NCBI GenBank assembly: GCA_002919305.1
Contig: PKFB01000015.1
Location: 64,793 to 128,792, forward strand
Direction: 5' to 3'
Length of the DNA: 64,000 nt
DNA from: Actinomycetales bacterium
GTDB lineage: Bacteria; Actinomycetota; Actinomycetes; Mycobacteriales; Micromonosporaceae
Position 1 is the stretch's first letter, and each line of letters starts with the position of its first letter. The position numbers and the translations under genes were made by a program. The notes beneath the pieces are model-generated. The model was not told the DNA's origin, did not search any database, and saw only the letters and a list, made by a program, of their open reading frames with translations. Shown here in pieces: positions 37,320 to 45,429 of the stretch.

Positions 37320-38549
37320 TCACTGATCTTCTCCGGGCAGTCGGATACACAGGGTCGTCCCCTGCCCTGGCGCGGAGCTGACCGTCAGCTGACCGCCCGC
37401 AGCCTCCACTCGGTTACGCATCCCGCGCAGTCCGTATCCGCCGTCGCAGACGGACGGGTCGAACCCGACCCCGTCATCAGCGATCACCAATTCAAAATAT
37501 CCGTCTTTATAGGACAGTCCTATCCGGACTTCGGTGGCGGAGGCGTGTTTACGGACATTGGTCAGTCCTTCCTGCGCCGCGCGCAGCAGGACGACCTCCA
37601 CGTGTGACGCACGGGGCGGCAGGTTATCGGCCACCTCCACCCGGACCGTCGGGCCCGACTGCTCGATATGGCGGGCAGCCAGCCGGTGGAGCGCTTCCTC
37701 CACGGTCGTCTCCCGTAGGTCCGGAGGAGTCAACGCCTCCACCAGGGCACGGGCCTCGGCCAGATTCTCCCGTGCCGTCCGCTCGATCAACTCCAATGTG
37801 GTACGCGCCGGCGTACTCTCCTGAGGCAGCTGTCGTTGAGCGACTTGCGTCAGCAACACAATGCTCGCCAACCCTTGGGCCAGGGTGTCATGGATATCGG
37901 CTGCCAGCCGCTCCCGTTCCTGGCGTACCCCGGCCCGGTGCCGTTCGGCGGCGAGTGCTTCGCGCGTCCGCTGCAGCTCTTCGATCAGCCCGGCGCGCCG
38001 CTCACTTTGCGTGATGACTCCCGCGATAAACCCTCCGAGCAGCACGCTGCCAACCCACGGCAACGACACCGCGTTCAAGGTGCGCAGGAAGGTCTCCAGG
38101 GTCGGGTCGTGCAGGGTGATCGTGACCGGCACCGCGAGGAACAGAAGCGTGACCCCGATCGTCGCCTGCCAAAATGCCAGCACCACAAAGCAGTGGGTGA
38201 CGAGCGCCACCAGCAAGGGCTGAACGTTTTGAGAGATCAACATCGCCCCGCTGAACAACGCGGTGACCCCGATGATGTAGGGCCAGCCGCGCAGGTGGGA
38301 AACGACTCCCTCGATACCGGCCACCAGATACCAGATCGCCATGGCGACCAGCAGGCTCAGCACCAGGAAGCGGCTATTCTGCGGCAGTCGGTCGTCAAGC
38401 GCGACGAAAACGCTGGTGGCGATGAGCACCACCACGGTGAGCACATGCCATGCCAGCGCGTTTCGCTCCCAGTAGTGAGGACCAGCCGTCGCCTCTTCGT
38501 CAACGACCGGGATCATCGCTCCCTTCTCGGCGTTCACCACCCCTGTCAC
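37320..38549 (-). CDS. Sensor histidine kinase, NarL-partner type (HisKA_3), orphan
   Basis: This 409-residue membrane kinase has about five or six N-terminal membrane segments (about 35-175) and a coiled linker. The HisKA_3 dimerisation domain has phospho-acceptor His220 in ADIHDTLAQG. The HATPase domain has ADDGVGF and YGLRGMRNRVEAAGG. Start GTG 38549 follows GGAGGG at good distance. Kinases of this class normally sit next to a LuxR-type response regulator; none is encoded near it here. What it senses is unknown. Confidence 0.9.
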   Translation of the reverse strand: MTGVVNAEKGAMIPVVDEEATAGPHYWERNALAWHVLTVVVLIATSVFVALDDRLPQNSRFLVLSLLVAMAIWYLVAGIEGVVSHLRGWPYIIGVTALFSGAMLISQNVQPLLVALVTHCFVVLAFWQATIGVTLLFLAVPVTITLHDPTLETFLRTLNAVSLPWVGSVLLGGFIAGVITQSERRAGLIEELQRTREALAAERHRAGVRQERERLAADIHDTLAQGLASIVLLTQVAQRQLPQESTPARTTLELIERTARENLAEARALVEALTPPDLRETTVEEALHRLAARHIEQSGPTVRVEVADNLPPRASHVEVVLLRAAQEGLTNVRKHASATEVRIGLSYKDGYFELVIADDGVGFDPSVCDGGYGLRGMRNRVEAAGGQLTVSSAPGQGTTLCIRLPGEDQ

Positions 38550-39165
38550 CGGTCACCCTCCACACGACACCCTTCTCGGGTAGGAGCACGGCATACATAT
38601 TTCGCCGCATTTACGTCAACAGTAACCACGCCACGATCATTCGCGTCTACGACGGCAGGCTACTGAAGACGACCAAATCCCAGGTCAGCCGCGGCATGAT
38701 CCGTCAGCGACGCCCGCAACCAGCGCGACCGCTGCGTACTAAGACCAAGAACAGCGATCTTGCATAGGATACCGGCGACCGCGCTCGCCCCCTTTACCCA
38801 AGCGCGGTTGACCGAACGACCGAGTCGCCCATCGCCAAACCGGCGCGGAGCTGACCTGCGAGAATACAGGTAAAGCGCGCTTTTACACCACACCAGATCA
38901 CCGCGTAACCAGATCACTGCGTGAACCCGCAGCGACGACCCTCTCTATTTCAGGGACACTCAGACCCATTTCAATGAAACCGACATAGAGATAAAGTGAG
39001 CAACCCATATTCAGATCGCCATCAAAATCTGGCGCACCCCATATAGGGCGGGCCGGCCCGCAAAGGCGCGACTCATCGCAGCGCACCGTTCTGACGCTCT
39101 TTACCTCGCAGGCCAACCCACCATAGGGCGATACCTAAAATATCCCAAAATCCCTGAAATCCCGG
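38550..39165. other. 616-bp noncoding region
   Basis: This is a gene-poor stretch of lower GC upstream of the kinase gene. It contains a candidate kinase promoter (38590-38619). Short frames here lack coding bias. No RNA gene or repeat was recognised. Confidence 0.5.
38590..38619 (-). promoter_or_regulatory. Candidate promoter for the histidine kinase gene
   Basis: Reading the minus strand, TTGACG (38619-38614) and TATGCC (38595-38590) are separated by 18 bases, about 40 bases before GTG 38549. The -35 is good and the -10 is weak. Confidence 0.35.
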
Positions 39166-40026
39166 TCACTCAGGGCGTTCGTAGCTGTAGAAACCCCGAC
39201 CGGTCTTGCGCCCCAGATCCCCGGCTGCCACCATCCGCAGCAGCGACTCGGGTGGGAAGAACTTCGGGTCAGCGGTGTCAGCGTAGATATTGCGGGTGGC
39301 GTTGACCAGGACATCCACACCGGTCAGGTCGGCGGTGGCCAGCGGCCCCATGGCGTGACCGAACCCGAGTCGGCACGCGGTGTCTATATCCTCAGCGCTG
39401 ATCACCCCGTTCTCCACCAAGCGCGCCGCCTCCATCACCAACGCGCAGATCAACCGCGTGGTAGCGAATCCGGCCACATCTCGGTTGACCACCACGCAGG
39501 TTTTACCGATCCCCTCGGCGAAGGCCCGGGCCCGCTCCAACGTCTGGTCACTCGTCCGCAGACCGCGGACCAGTTCACAGAGCTTCATCATCGGAACCGG
39601 TGAGAAAAAGTGGGTACCGACCACCGACTCGGGGCGATCGGTGACCGCCGCGATTTGGGTGATCGGAATGGCCGAGGTGTTCGTGGCCAGCACCGCGTCG
39701 GCACGACAGATCCGGTCCAGCGCCCGGAAGACCTCGTGCTTGGTCGAGAGATCCTCGAAGACCGCCTCAACCACGATCTCTGCCCCGGCGGCGGCTTCCA
39801 GATCGGTGGTGACCTCGATCCGTCCCAGGATCACGTCGATGTCATCAGCGGGGATGACCTCCTTGGCGGCGAACCGCTCCAACGATTGCCGGATACGCGA
39901 GAGTCCGCGCTCCAACGCCTCGTCGGAGATATCCCGCATCACCACCTGCCAGCCGGCCTGGGCCGCCACCTGAGCGATCCCCGACCCCATCAGGCCGGCG
40001 CCGACCACCGCCAATCGACCCGCCAT
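39166..40026 (-). CDS. 3-hydroxybutyryl-CoA dehydrogenase
   Basis: This 286-residue NAD(P)-dependent dehydrogenase of the PaaH/FadB2/Hbd family reduces acetoacetyl-CoA or oxidises 3-hydroxybutyryl-CoA. The Rossmann motif GAGLMG is at 9-14, the catalytic region has NTSAI and GTHFFSPVPMMK, and the C-terminus is [12 protein letters not shown]. Length and motifs are complete. It lies 74 bases downstream of murA in the same direction. Together with the thiolase it could form a C4 acyl-CoA branch with IcmA. Confidence 0.93.
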   Translation of the reverse strand: MAGRLAVVGAGLMGSGIAQVAAQAGWQVVMRDISDEALERGLSRIRQSLERFAAKEVIPADDIDVILGRIEVTTDLEAAAGAEIVVEAVFEDLSTKHEVFRALDRICRADAVLATNTSAIPITQIAAVTDRPESVVGTHFFSPVPMMKLCELVRGLRTSDQTLERARAFAEGIGKTCVVVNRDVAGFATTRLICALVMEAARLVENGVISAEDIDTACRLGFGHAMGPLATADLTGVDVLVNATRNIYADTADPKFFPPESLLRMVAAGDLGRKTGRGFYSYERPE

Positions 40027-40099
40027 GAGTCCTCCTTGTTACTCATGTCACTCCCGTGATGGGATCCTGACCTCCTGTCGTCCCGGGAGTCAAAACGGG

Positions 40100-41374
40100 T
40101 CAGAGCGAGAAGCTGTCATCAGGAACGCGTACCCGCTCTACTTTGGCCCCCAAATCCGCCAGTTGGGTCACAAAGTCGGGATAACCGCGGTCGATATGGT
40201 GAATATGGCTAACCTCGGTCACCCCTTCGGCGCACAGTCCGGCCAACACCAATCCGGCACCGGCCCGGATGTCCGTCGCCGTCACCGGCGCCCCCGACAG
40301 CTGCTCCTTGCCCCGGACCACCGCGTGATGCCCGTCGGTCCGGATGTCCGCGCCCAGCCGGGACATTTCGTTGACGAACATGAAACGGCCGTCGAAGACG
40401 TTCTCGGTGATCAGAGAGACCCCGTCAGCCACCGCGGCGAACCCGACCGCCATGGGCAGCAGATCGGTCGCCAGCCCTGGGTACGGCAGCGTCACCATGT
40501 CCACGGCTTGAGGCCGCCGCTCACAGCGTACCCGGAAGCCGGATTCATACCGGGTGACATCGGCGCCCGCGGTGGTGAGCTTGTCGAGCGTGACCGCCAG
40601 GTGCTCCGGATTCACTCCGTGGACGGTGACGTCCCCTCGGGTCATCGCGGCCCCGAAGGCCCAGGTACCGGCGATGATCCGGTCCCCGATCACCCGGTGT
40701 GTCACCGGCCGGAGCCGATCGGTGCCCTCGATCTCCAGGGTGGAGGTGCCGGCCCCGTTGATGCGGGCCCCCATGGCGGTGAGCATCTGGCAGATATCCA
40801 CGATCTCCGGCTCCCGCGCGGCGTTGTCGATCACGGTGGTGCCCTCGGCGAGCACCGCCGCCATCAGGATGTTCTCGGTAGCGCCGACGCTGGGAAAGTC
40901 CAGCCAGATCGTGGCCCCCTGCAGCCGCTCAGCATGGGCAACCACGTAGCCGTGCTCGTTGGTGATCTCCGCCCCCATCCGCTGCAGGCCCGCGATGTGC
41001 ATGTCCAACCCACGGGAGCCGATCGCGTCACCCCCGGGGTGCGCCACCTTGGCATACCCGCGGCGGGCCAGCAGGGGGCCCAGCACGTTGATGGAGGCGC
41101 GCAGCCGGCGTACCAGGTCATAGTCGGCCTCGCCGCCGAGTTCGGCCGGGGTGTCGATCTCCACGCGGTCGTCGGTTACGTCCACCGCACAGCCGATCCG
41201 CCGCAGTACCTCAGCCATGATGACGATGTCGGTGATCCGCGGCATGTTGTGCAGAACCGTGCGCCCCTCCGCCAACAGGGCCGCCGCCATCAGTTTCAAG
41301 GCGCTGTTTTTCGCACCGACCACGGTCACGTCACCACGCAAGCGTGCACCGCCGGTTACTCGGATGACCTCCAC
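40100..41374 (-). CDS. murA: UDP-N-acetylglucosamine 1-carboxyvinyltransferase, Asp active site
   Basis: This 424-residue cytoplasmic enzyme performs the first committed step of peptidoglycan synthesis, adding enolpyruvate to UDP-GlcNAc. The complete fold is present, with [10 protein letters not shown] at the start and the WAFGAA and ATDLLPM motifs. The usual catalytic Cys of the PGGC loop is Asp116 here ([11 protein letters not shown]), as in mycobacteria, which predicts intrinsic fosfomycin resistance. It is divergent from the adenosyltransferase gene across 39 bases. Confidence 0.96.
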   Translation of the reverse strand: MEVIRVTGGARLRGDVTVVGAKNSALKLMAAALLAEGRTVLHNMPRITDIVIMAEVLRRIGCAVDVTDDRVEIDTPAELGGEADYDLVRRLRASINVLGPLLARRGYAKVAHPGGDAIGSRGLDMHIAGLQRMGAEITNEHGYVVAHAERLQGATIWLDFPSVGATENILMAAVLAEGTTVIDNAAREPEIVDICQMLTAMGARINGAGTSTLEIEGTDRLRPVTHRVIGDRIIAGTWAFGAAMTRGDVTVHGVNPEHLAVTLDKLTTAGADVTRYESGFRVRCERRPQAVDMVTLPYPGLATDLLPMAVGFAAVADGVSLITENVFDGRFMFVNEMSRLGADIRTDGHHAVVRGKEQLSGAPVTATDIRAGAGLVLAGLCAEGVTEVSHIHHIDRGYPDFVTQLADLGAKVERVRVPDDSFSL

Positions 41375-41413
41375 GGCGCATCATCGTAGGCGGGGCGCCG
41401 TACGCTGACGGGC

Positions 41414-41986
41414 ATGGCCGTACATCTGACCCGGATCTACACCAGAGTCGGTGACGACGGCACCACCGCTCTGGGTGACAACAGCCGGGTATCCAAGACG
41501 GACCCCCGGATCACCGCCTACGCTGACGTGGATGAGGCCAATGCCGCGATCGGGGTGGCGCTGGCCCTGGGACAGCTGGCCGACGAGGTACGGGAGGTGC
41601 TCGCCAGCGTCCAGAACGACCTGTTCGACGTCGGAGCCGATCTGTGTACGCCGATCGCCGAGGCCCCAAAACATCCACCCCTGCGGATCACTGAGGCGTA
41701 CATCACGCGTCTGGAGGGCTGGTGCGATCAGTTCAACAGTCGCCTCAGCCCGTTGAACTCCTTCATCCTCCCAGGGGGTACGCCCGGGGCGGCGCTGCTG
41801 CACCAAGCCCGTACCGTCACCCGCCGCGCGGAGCGTAGCGTCTGGGCCTTGATCGCCGTGGACGCCGACCGCACCAGCACGCTGCCGGCGAAGTACCTCA
41901 ACCGGCTGTCCGATCTGCTGTTCATCCTGGCGCGGGTAGCCAACGCCGGAAACGACGTGCTGTGGCGCCCCGGGGGCGACCGCTGA
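41414..41986 (+). CDS. Cob(I)yrinic acid a,c-diamide adenosyltransferase, PduO type
   Basis: This 190-residue enzyme transfers adenosine from ATP to cob(I)alamin to make coenzyme B12. The N-terminal IYTRVGDDGTTALGD ATP-binding motif and C-terminal LNRLSDLLFILARVAN helix are diagnostic of the PduO family. It supplies the cofactor of the isobutyryl-CoA mutase encoded 32 kb away. The neighbourhood with murA and DUF2550/atp is common in actinobacteria. Confidence 0.94.
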   Translation: MAVHLTRIYTRVGDDGTTALGDNSRVSKTDPRITAYADVDEANAAIGVALALGQLADEVREVLASVQNDLFDVGADLCTPIAEAPKHPPLRITEAYITRLEGWCDQFNSRLSPLNSFILPGGTPGAALLHQARTVTRRAERSVWALIAVDADRTSTLPAKYLNRLSDLLFILARVANAGNDVLWRPGGDR

Positions 41987-42361
41987 GGCCTCCACCGCCT
42001 CAGCCCCACCCGTGGGCCTCCGTCGCCGCCAGCCTCACCCGGCGCAACATGCCCCACTCCCCCGTCGTTTGTATGCGGCCGTTGCCCGGGAAACGCGGCC
42101 CGATGCCCTGGCTGCCCGTCCACGGACGCCGCTGTCGGTTTGGACGCCGGGCTCCTTGTCGCCCCCGCGAACGCCTCAAAGGTTTGGCACAAGAGTTTGA
42201 CAAGCCTTCCTACCCTCAGCCCGAGGCCAGACTGGTTGGCCCGTCTCTGCAGGGATTGACCTTCGGCGTCGATAACGGGGAAACATGGTCCACTCTGCCG
42301 ATATCCGGCCAGTGCGGCACCTCGGTGGCCTGTGGTCCGCTCTCGCCGTGAGGAGCCGGTG
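41987..42361. other. 375-bp spacer before the redox operon
   Basis: No credible gene was seen; open frames on both strands are short and Arg/Pro-rich. The promoter of the downstream operon should lie here. AGGAG at about 42350 is the ribosome site for the next gene. Confidence 0.45.
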
Positions 42362-43102
42362 ATGACCAGCGTCCATAAAGTGGCCCCCGATGGGGCCCGG
42401 GTCAGCATCGATGTTCCCGACGAGCTGACCGATCTGAGCTGGATAGGCTTCACCAAGATCTCCGGCCCCGGTTTTGTCCACACTTTCCGCGTGGGCGCCG
42501 TCGAGGAACTCGACATCATTGATCGTCGCCTGCTTCCCGGTGCCCGGGTTCAACGCTGGCAGCGCCCCGGCTATGAGCTGCGCCTGTACCAGGCCAGAGA
42601 CGCCTCGAACAACGCCCTGGTCTGGGCCGGCCGGTACCACGGGATCACGCTGTGGCTGGGCGGCCCCGCTCCGACCGAACGCGTCATCGGCCGGATTGAG
42701 CGGGCGGTGCGGTTCCAGGACGATCCCGACGGCGCCGTTGTGGCCCCCCGCTCCCGCGCGCTGTACCGGCGGGAGAGCACCCTCTTGACCGCTGTCGGCT
42801 CCGAGGTGAGGCTGATCGCACGTCCGGTGGGTGACGGTGCCGCTCTGCCTCGGTGGCGGGGAGCCAGCCACCCGACGGGTGAGATGTGGCGGGCGCCGCT
42901 GGCGTTGGATGACGCCGAGAGACGTCGTCTGGGCGACACCCCGTACGCGTGGCGCTATCTGATCGCCAACCCTACGGCCATCGTCGACGTGGTCTTCCGA
43001 CCGCCGTTCCCGCCCGCGGTACCGCAGGCCGATACCGCGCGGATGGAGCGGATCTTGACGGGTCTGGCCGTGTTCTGGCGGGAGCGTCCGGAGACGCGAT
43101 GA
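42362..43102 (+). CDS. Unknown protein, first gene of the redox operon
   Basis: This 246-residue soluble protein starts at ATG 42362 after AGGAG. It has no signal peptide, membrane segment or Cys motif. The second half contains a Trp-rich stretch (MWRAPLALDDAERRRLG) and ends with FWRERPETR. Its stop overlaps the next start as ATGA. I do not recognise the family; its place suggests a cytoplasmic accessory role in making the exported protein. Confidence 0.72.
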   Translation: MTSVHKVAPDGARVSIDVPDELTDLSWIGFTKISGPGFVHTFRVGAVEELDIIDRRLLPGARVQRWQRPGYELRLYQARDASNNALVWAGRYHGITLWLGGPAPTERVIGRIERAVRFQDDPDGAVVAPRSRALYRRESTLLTAVGSEVRLIARPVGDGAALPRWRGASHPTGEMWRAPLALDDAERRRLGDTPYAWRYLIANPTAIVDVVFRPPFPPAVPQADTARMERILTGLAVFWRERPETR

Positions 43103-43653
43103 GCGTATCGACGGCTCTGAGTCTGCTGGCCGTGGCCGGCTCGGTCGTCGCGTTATTGGCGACCCTCGGTCTGTATCACAGACTACGCGTTCTGGAAGAC
43201 AGCATCACCGACCTGGCGTACTCCGGACCGGTCACCGCGGTGGCTCCGGAGCCGATCCGTCCCCGCGCCGGTCAGGCCGCCACACTGGCAGCCATTGTGG
43301 ACACTGGCTGTCCTCTGTGTCATCAGGTGCTGGAGTGGTTGCCGCAGGCGGCGGCCACGATCCCCGGCGGGGTGCGGCTGGTCGCGGTCACGCCGCCCCG
43401 GGATGAGGCCTGGTCGCCCGCTGATCTCGCGCCCGAGATCGAGGTGCTCCGTGACACGGCGGTCTGGCGCGGCCTGTATGAGGGCTTCACCCCGATGGTC
43501 GCCGTCATCACGCCGACCGGCCAGATCACCGACCGGGTCTTCATCTACGCCGACACCGACCTGCAGGCGACGGCGGTCCGGGTTCGCCAGGCCATCGCCG
43601 ACCTGCGGGGCCACGAGGACACCACCACACCCGACGGGAGAGAACCCCTGTGA
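43099..43653 (+). CDS. Membrane-anchored thioredoxin-fold protein (MauD/TlpA-like)
   Basis: This 184-residue protein starts at ATG 43099. An N-terminal membrane helix (about 5-25) anchors an extracytoplasmic thioredoxin-like domain with CPLC near residues 74-77 and the GFTPMVAVITPTGQ cis-Pro region. MauD-type proteins handle disulfides during methylamine dehydrogenase maturation. ATGA and GTGA overlaps bind it to both neighbours. It is a probable disulfide catalyst for the next gene's product. Confidence 0.8.
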   Translation: MSVSTALSLLAVAGSVVALLATLGLYHRLRVLEDSITDLAYSGPVTAVAPEPIRPRAGQAATLAAIVDTGCPLCHQVLEWLPQAAATIPGGVRLVAVTPPRDEAWSPADLAPEIEVLRDTAVWRGLYEGFTPMVAVITPTGQITDRVFIYADTDLQATAVRVRQAIADLRGHEDTTTPDGREPL

Positions 43654-44243
43654 GGCTCACCGACATCCCGCTCGCCACCCATCCTCCCGCTGACGCGGCC
43701 CCCAGCGACGTGGTACGCGCGATCACGCGTACCACCGCCCGCCGCCGCGGTGTCCTGCGTCTGTTGGTCGCCTCCGCCGCCGCCACGGTGCTGGCGAGCT
43801 TCGACTGGATCCTGGCCAAGGCCGCGTGGGCCACGCCGGGGGTCACCCACTCGGAGCCCTGTTCAAGATGGGACAACGGCCCGAATAACTGGGGTAAGCG
43901 GGATTGGGGAAGAAGTATCTGTAGCGGCGGCTGGCGACGGGGCTCATTCCCCTGTGAGTACCTCAAGGACGGGGATCCCCCAGGCCAGTACCACTTCGAG
44001 GGCACCCGCGTCGCTGCCGGGGAGCTCTATGAGTCCACCCGCCTCAACGACATATGTATGGGAGAGGGCTACAACGCCTGGCTGTGGTTGATGCGGGACG
44101 AAAACCGGTATTACCGGTGCTCGGACGCGATGACCACCGTCACCTTCCTGGACGCCGAGCACAACGCCGAGGACGACTACACGGACCTGACCATCGCCTC
44201 CTGCCCGGTCTCCAGGTTCGAGGTGCACCGGGAGCGCAGCTGA
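43650..44243 (+). CDS. Exported Cys-rich protein, weakly like methylamine dehydrogenase light chain
   Basis: This 197-residue protein starts at GTG 43650. Residues 27-60 contain RTTARRRGVLRLL and a hydrophobic stretch ending in AWA, a Tat-like or long signal peptide. The mature part holds six Cys and many Trp. The motif WLWLMRDENRYYRCSDAMT resembles the C-terminal VNWCMANENSTFHCTTSVL region of methylamine dehydrogenase light chain (MauA), a tryptophan-tryptophylquinone protein. The similarity is weak and found by eye. No heavy-chain gene adjoins it. Its neighbours are disulfide-handling proteins. Confidence 0.68.
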   Translation: MRLTDIPLATHPPADAAPSDVVRAITRTTARRRGVLRLLVASAAATVLASFDWILAKAAWATPGVTHSEPCSRWDNGPNNWGKRDWGRSICSGGWRRGSFPCEYLKDGDPPGQYHFEGTRVAAGELYESTRLNDICMGEGYNAWLWLMRDENRYYRCSDAMTTVTFLDAEHNAEDDYTDLTIASCPVSRFEVHRERS

Positions 44244-44428
44244 TGTCAACCTCACGGTCCCTGTCCTGGCCCCTCCACCCCCTGTCGATGGCGTTCCTGG
44301 TGATCTCGGCGGGGATGGCGGCCGTGGCCGTCGCGGCCTGCGACCCGACCGGCTCCCCCGCCCGTCTGGCGCTGGCGAGCGGCTTAGCCGGGGCCGCGGC
44401 GGGATTCGCCAACTCCGGCTCCACTTGA
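44243..44428 (+). CDS. Small membrane segment, possibly the front half of the next ORF
   Basis: This frame of 61 codons starts at ATG 44243 (TGATG overlap with the previous gene). It encodes one or two hydrophobic helices and ends GST before TGA at 44426-44428. The same reading frame continues without another stop through 19 codons to ATG 44486 and on to 45007. The TGA may be a nonsense change of an Arg CGA, a selenocysteine codon or a true stop. Confidence 0.55.
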   Translation: MSTSRSLSWPLHPLSMAFLVISAGMAAVAVAACDPTGSPARLALASGLAGAAAGFANSGST

Positions 44429-44450
44429 ACCCACAACTCCGCCTTTCTCC

Positions 44451-44486
44451 TCAGCGCGTCGGTCTGGCGTACCTGGGGAGCGCTGA
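44451..44486 (+). other. Stem-loop with apical GGUCUG downstream of an in-frame UGA
   Basis: TCAGCGC (44451-44457) pairs with GCGCTGA (44480-44486). An alternative short stem CGC/GCG (44455-44457 with 44467-44469) displays GGTCTG (44461-44466) in its loop, 32 bases after the UGA. E. coli fdhF SECIS shows the same GGUCUG in its loop. The stem is short, so this is only a candidate SECIS. Confidence 0.25.
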
Positions 44487-45007
44487 TGTGGTTCGGGATC
44501 GGCCTGCTGGTCGGTGCCCTCCTCGCGGGAGGCACCGCCGCCACGGTGGGGGTGCTGATCCAGGCGCTGCTCCCGGTGTGGCCACGGGTGGTCCTCGCGA
44601 CCGGCGTCGCCGTGGCGGTCGCGGCGCGGGAGTTGCGGCTGGTGTCGTTCCCGATCCCTGAAAACCGCCGCCTGGTCCCCGAGACCGTGCTCCGCCGCGG
44701 CCCGATCGCGGGGGCGTTCCAGTTCGGCACTGAGATGGGCACCGGGATGCGTACCTACTCCCCCTCCGCCCTCCCGCATCTGATGTTGGTGATGATCGTG
44801 CTGGTCCTGCCCTTCGGGTGGGGAATGGCGGCGGCCATCGGTTTCGCGGTGGGACGGTGGGTGACCGCGCTCGCCGCCTCCCGCTTCCCGGCTGGTCCGA
44901 CGGCTTGGGCGGCCCGGTGGGCGCGGTACAGCCGACTGGTGGTGGGGATGCTAGCCGTGGTGGTAGCCGGTTTTGTGGCGACCGCACTGCTTGAGGCGGT
45001 GTCATGA
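44486..45007 (+). CDS. CcdA/DsbD-like membrane protein of the redox operon
   Basis: This 173-residue protein has about four or five membrane segments and starts at ATG 44486 after CTGGGGAG. The centre, GAFQFGTEMGTGMRTYSPSALP, resembles the GFGAQLGTG loop of CcdA-like thiol-electron transporters, but no CxxC is present in the segment. It may restart translation after the TGA at 44426 or be the tail of one longer protein. Its stop overlaps the next gene as ATGA. Confidence 0.7.
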   Translation: MWFGIGLLVGALLAGGTAATVGVLIQALLPVWPRVVLATGVAVAVAARELRLVSFPIPENRRLVPETVLRRGPIAGAFQFGTEMGTGMRTYSPSALPHLMLVMIVLVLPFGWGMAAAIGFAVGRWVTALAASRFPAGPTAWAARWARYSRLVVGMLAVVVAGFVATALLEAVS

Positions 45008-45429
45008 CCGATACCCCGAAACCCACCCCACCGCCATTGATGTTGATTTATGACGCCCGATGCGGGGCCTGCACCCGGCTCACCGAGCGTCTGCGCCGGC
45101 TGGAGGTGCCGTTTACCGCCCGGCATTGCCGCGATCCTGATCTGGCCACCGTGGGGCTGCCTCCGCGTGAGCTGCTACGTCTGCGGGCCTGTCGCTCACC
45201 CGCCGTCATCGTCACGGGCCCGGACGGCCGCCCGCGTGTCCACCGCGGCGGCCGCGCCATCCTCACCTTCGGGCGTCGAGTCCCGCTGCGGCGCTCCCCG
45301 CGGGCCGGCTGGCTGCTCATCGAGGTCCTCATCCGCAGACTGGCGCGGCTGTGGCACGCTCCTGCCCCCGCGCGTGTCGTCTCCCCTAGCCGTTCAGCTG
45401 GGCGTGGACCGCGCGTACCGCATCAATGA
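45004..45429 (+). CDS. DCC-family thiol-disulfide oxidoreductase-like protein
   Basis: This 141-residue thioredoxin-fold protein starts at ATG 45004, with IYDARCGACTRL bearing the CxxC at residues about 19-22. The DCC family (DUF393) has this motif near its N-terminus. The C-terminus is basic and Pro-rich and runs 44 bases into the end of selA on the other strand. It completes the operon's set of redox proteins and is probably cytoplasmic. Confidence 0.82.
   Translation: MTDTPKPTPPPLMLIYDARCGACTRLTERLRRLEVPFTARHCRDPDLATVGLPPRELLRLRACRSPAVIVTGPDGRPRVHRGGRAILTFGRRVPLRRSPRAGWLLIEVLIRRLARLWHAPAPARVVSPSRSAGRGPRVPHQ

Noticed and set aside
38660..39116. Minus-strand frames upstream of the histidine kinase gene
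   Set aside because: They have no coding bias and no conserved motif.
42000..42203. Small minus-strand frame after the adenosyltransferase gene
   Set aside because: It is Arg-rich, has no ribosome site and no family resemblance, and it overlaps the expected promoter region.
43650..44243. Firm annotation as methylamine dehydrogenase light chain
   Set aside because: Only a short by-eye similarity supports it, and heavy chain, MauG and amicyanin genes are absent.
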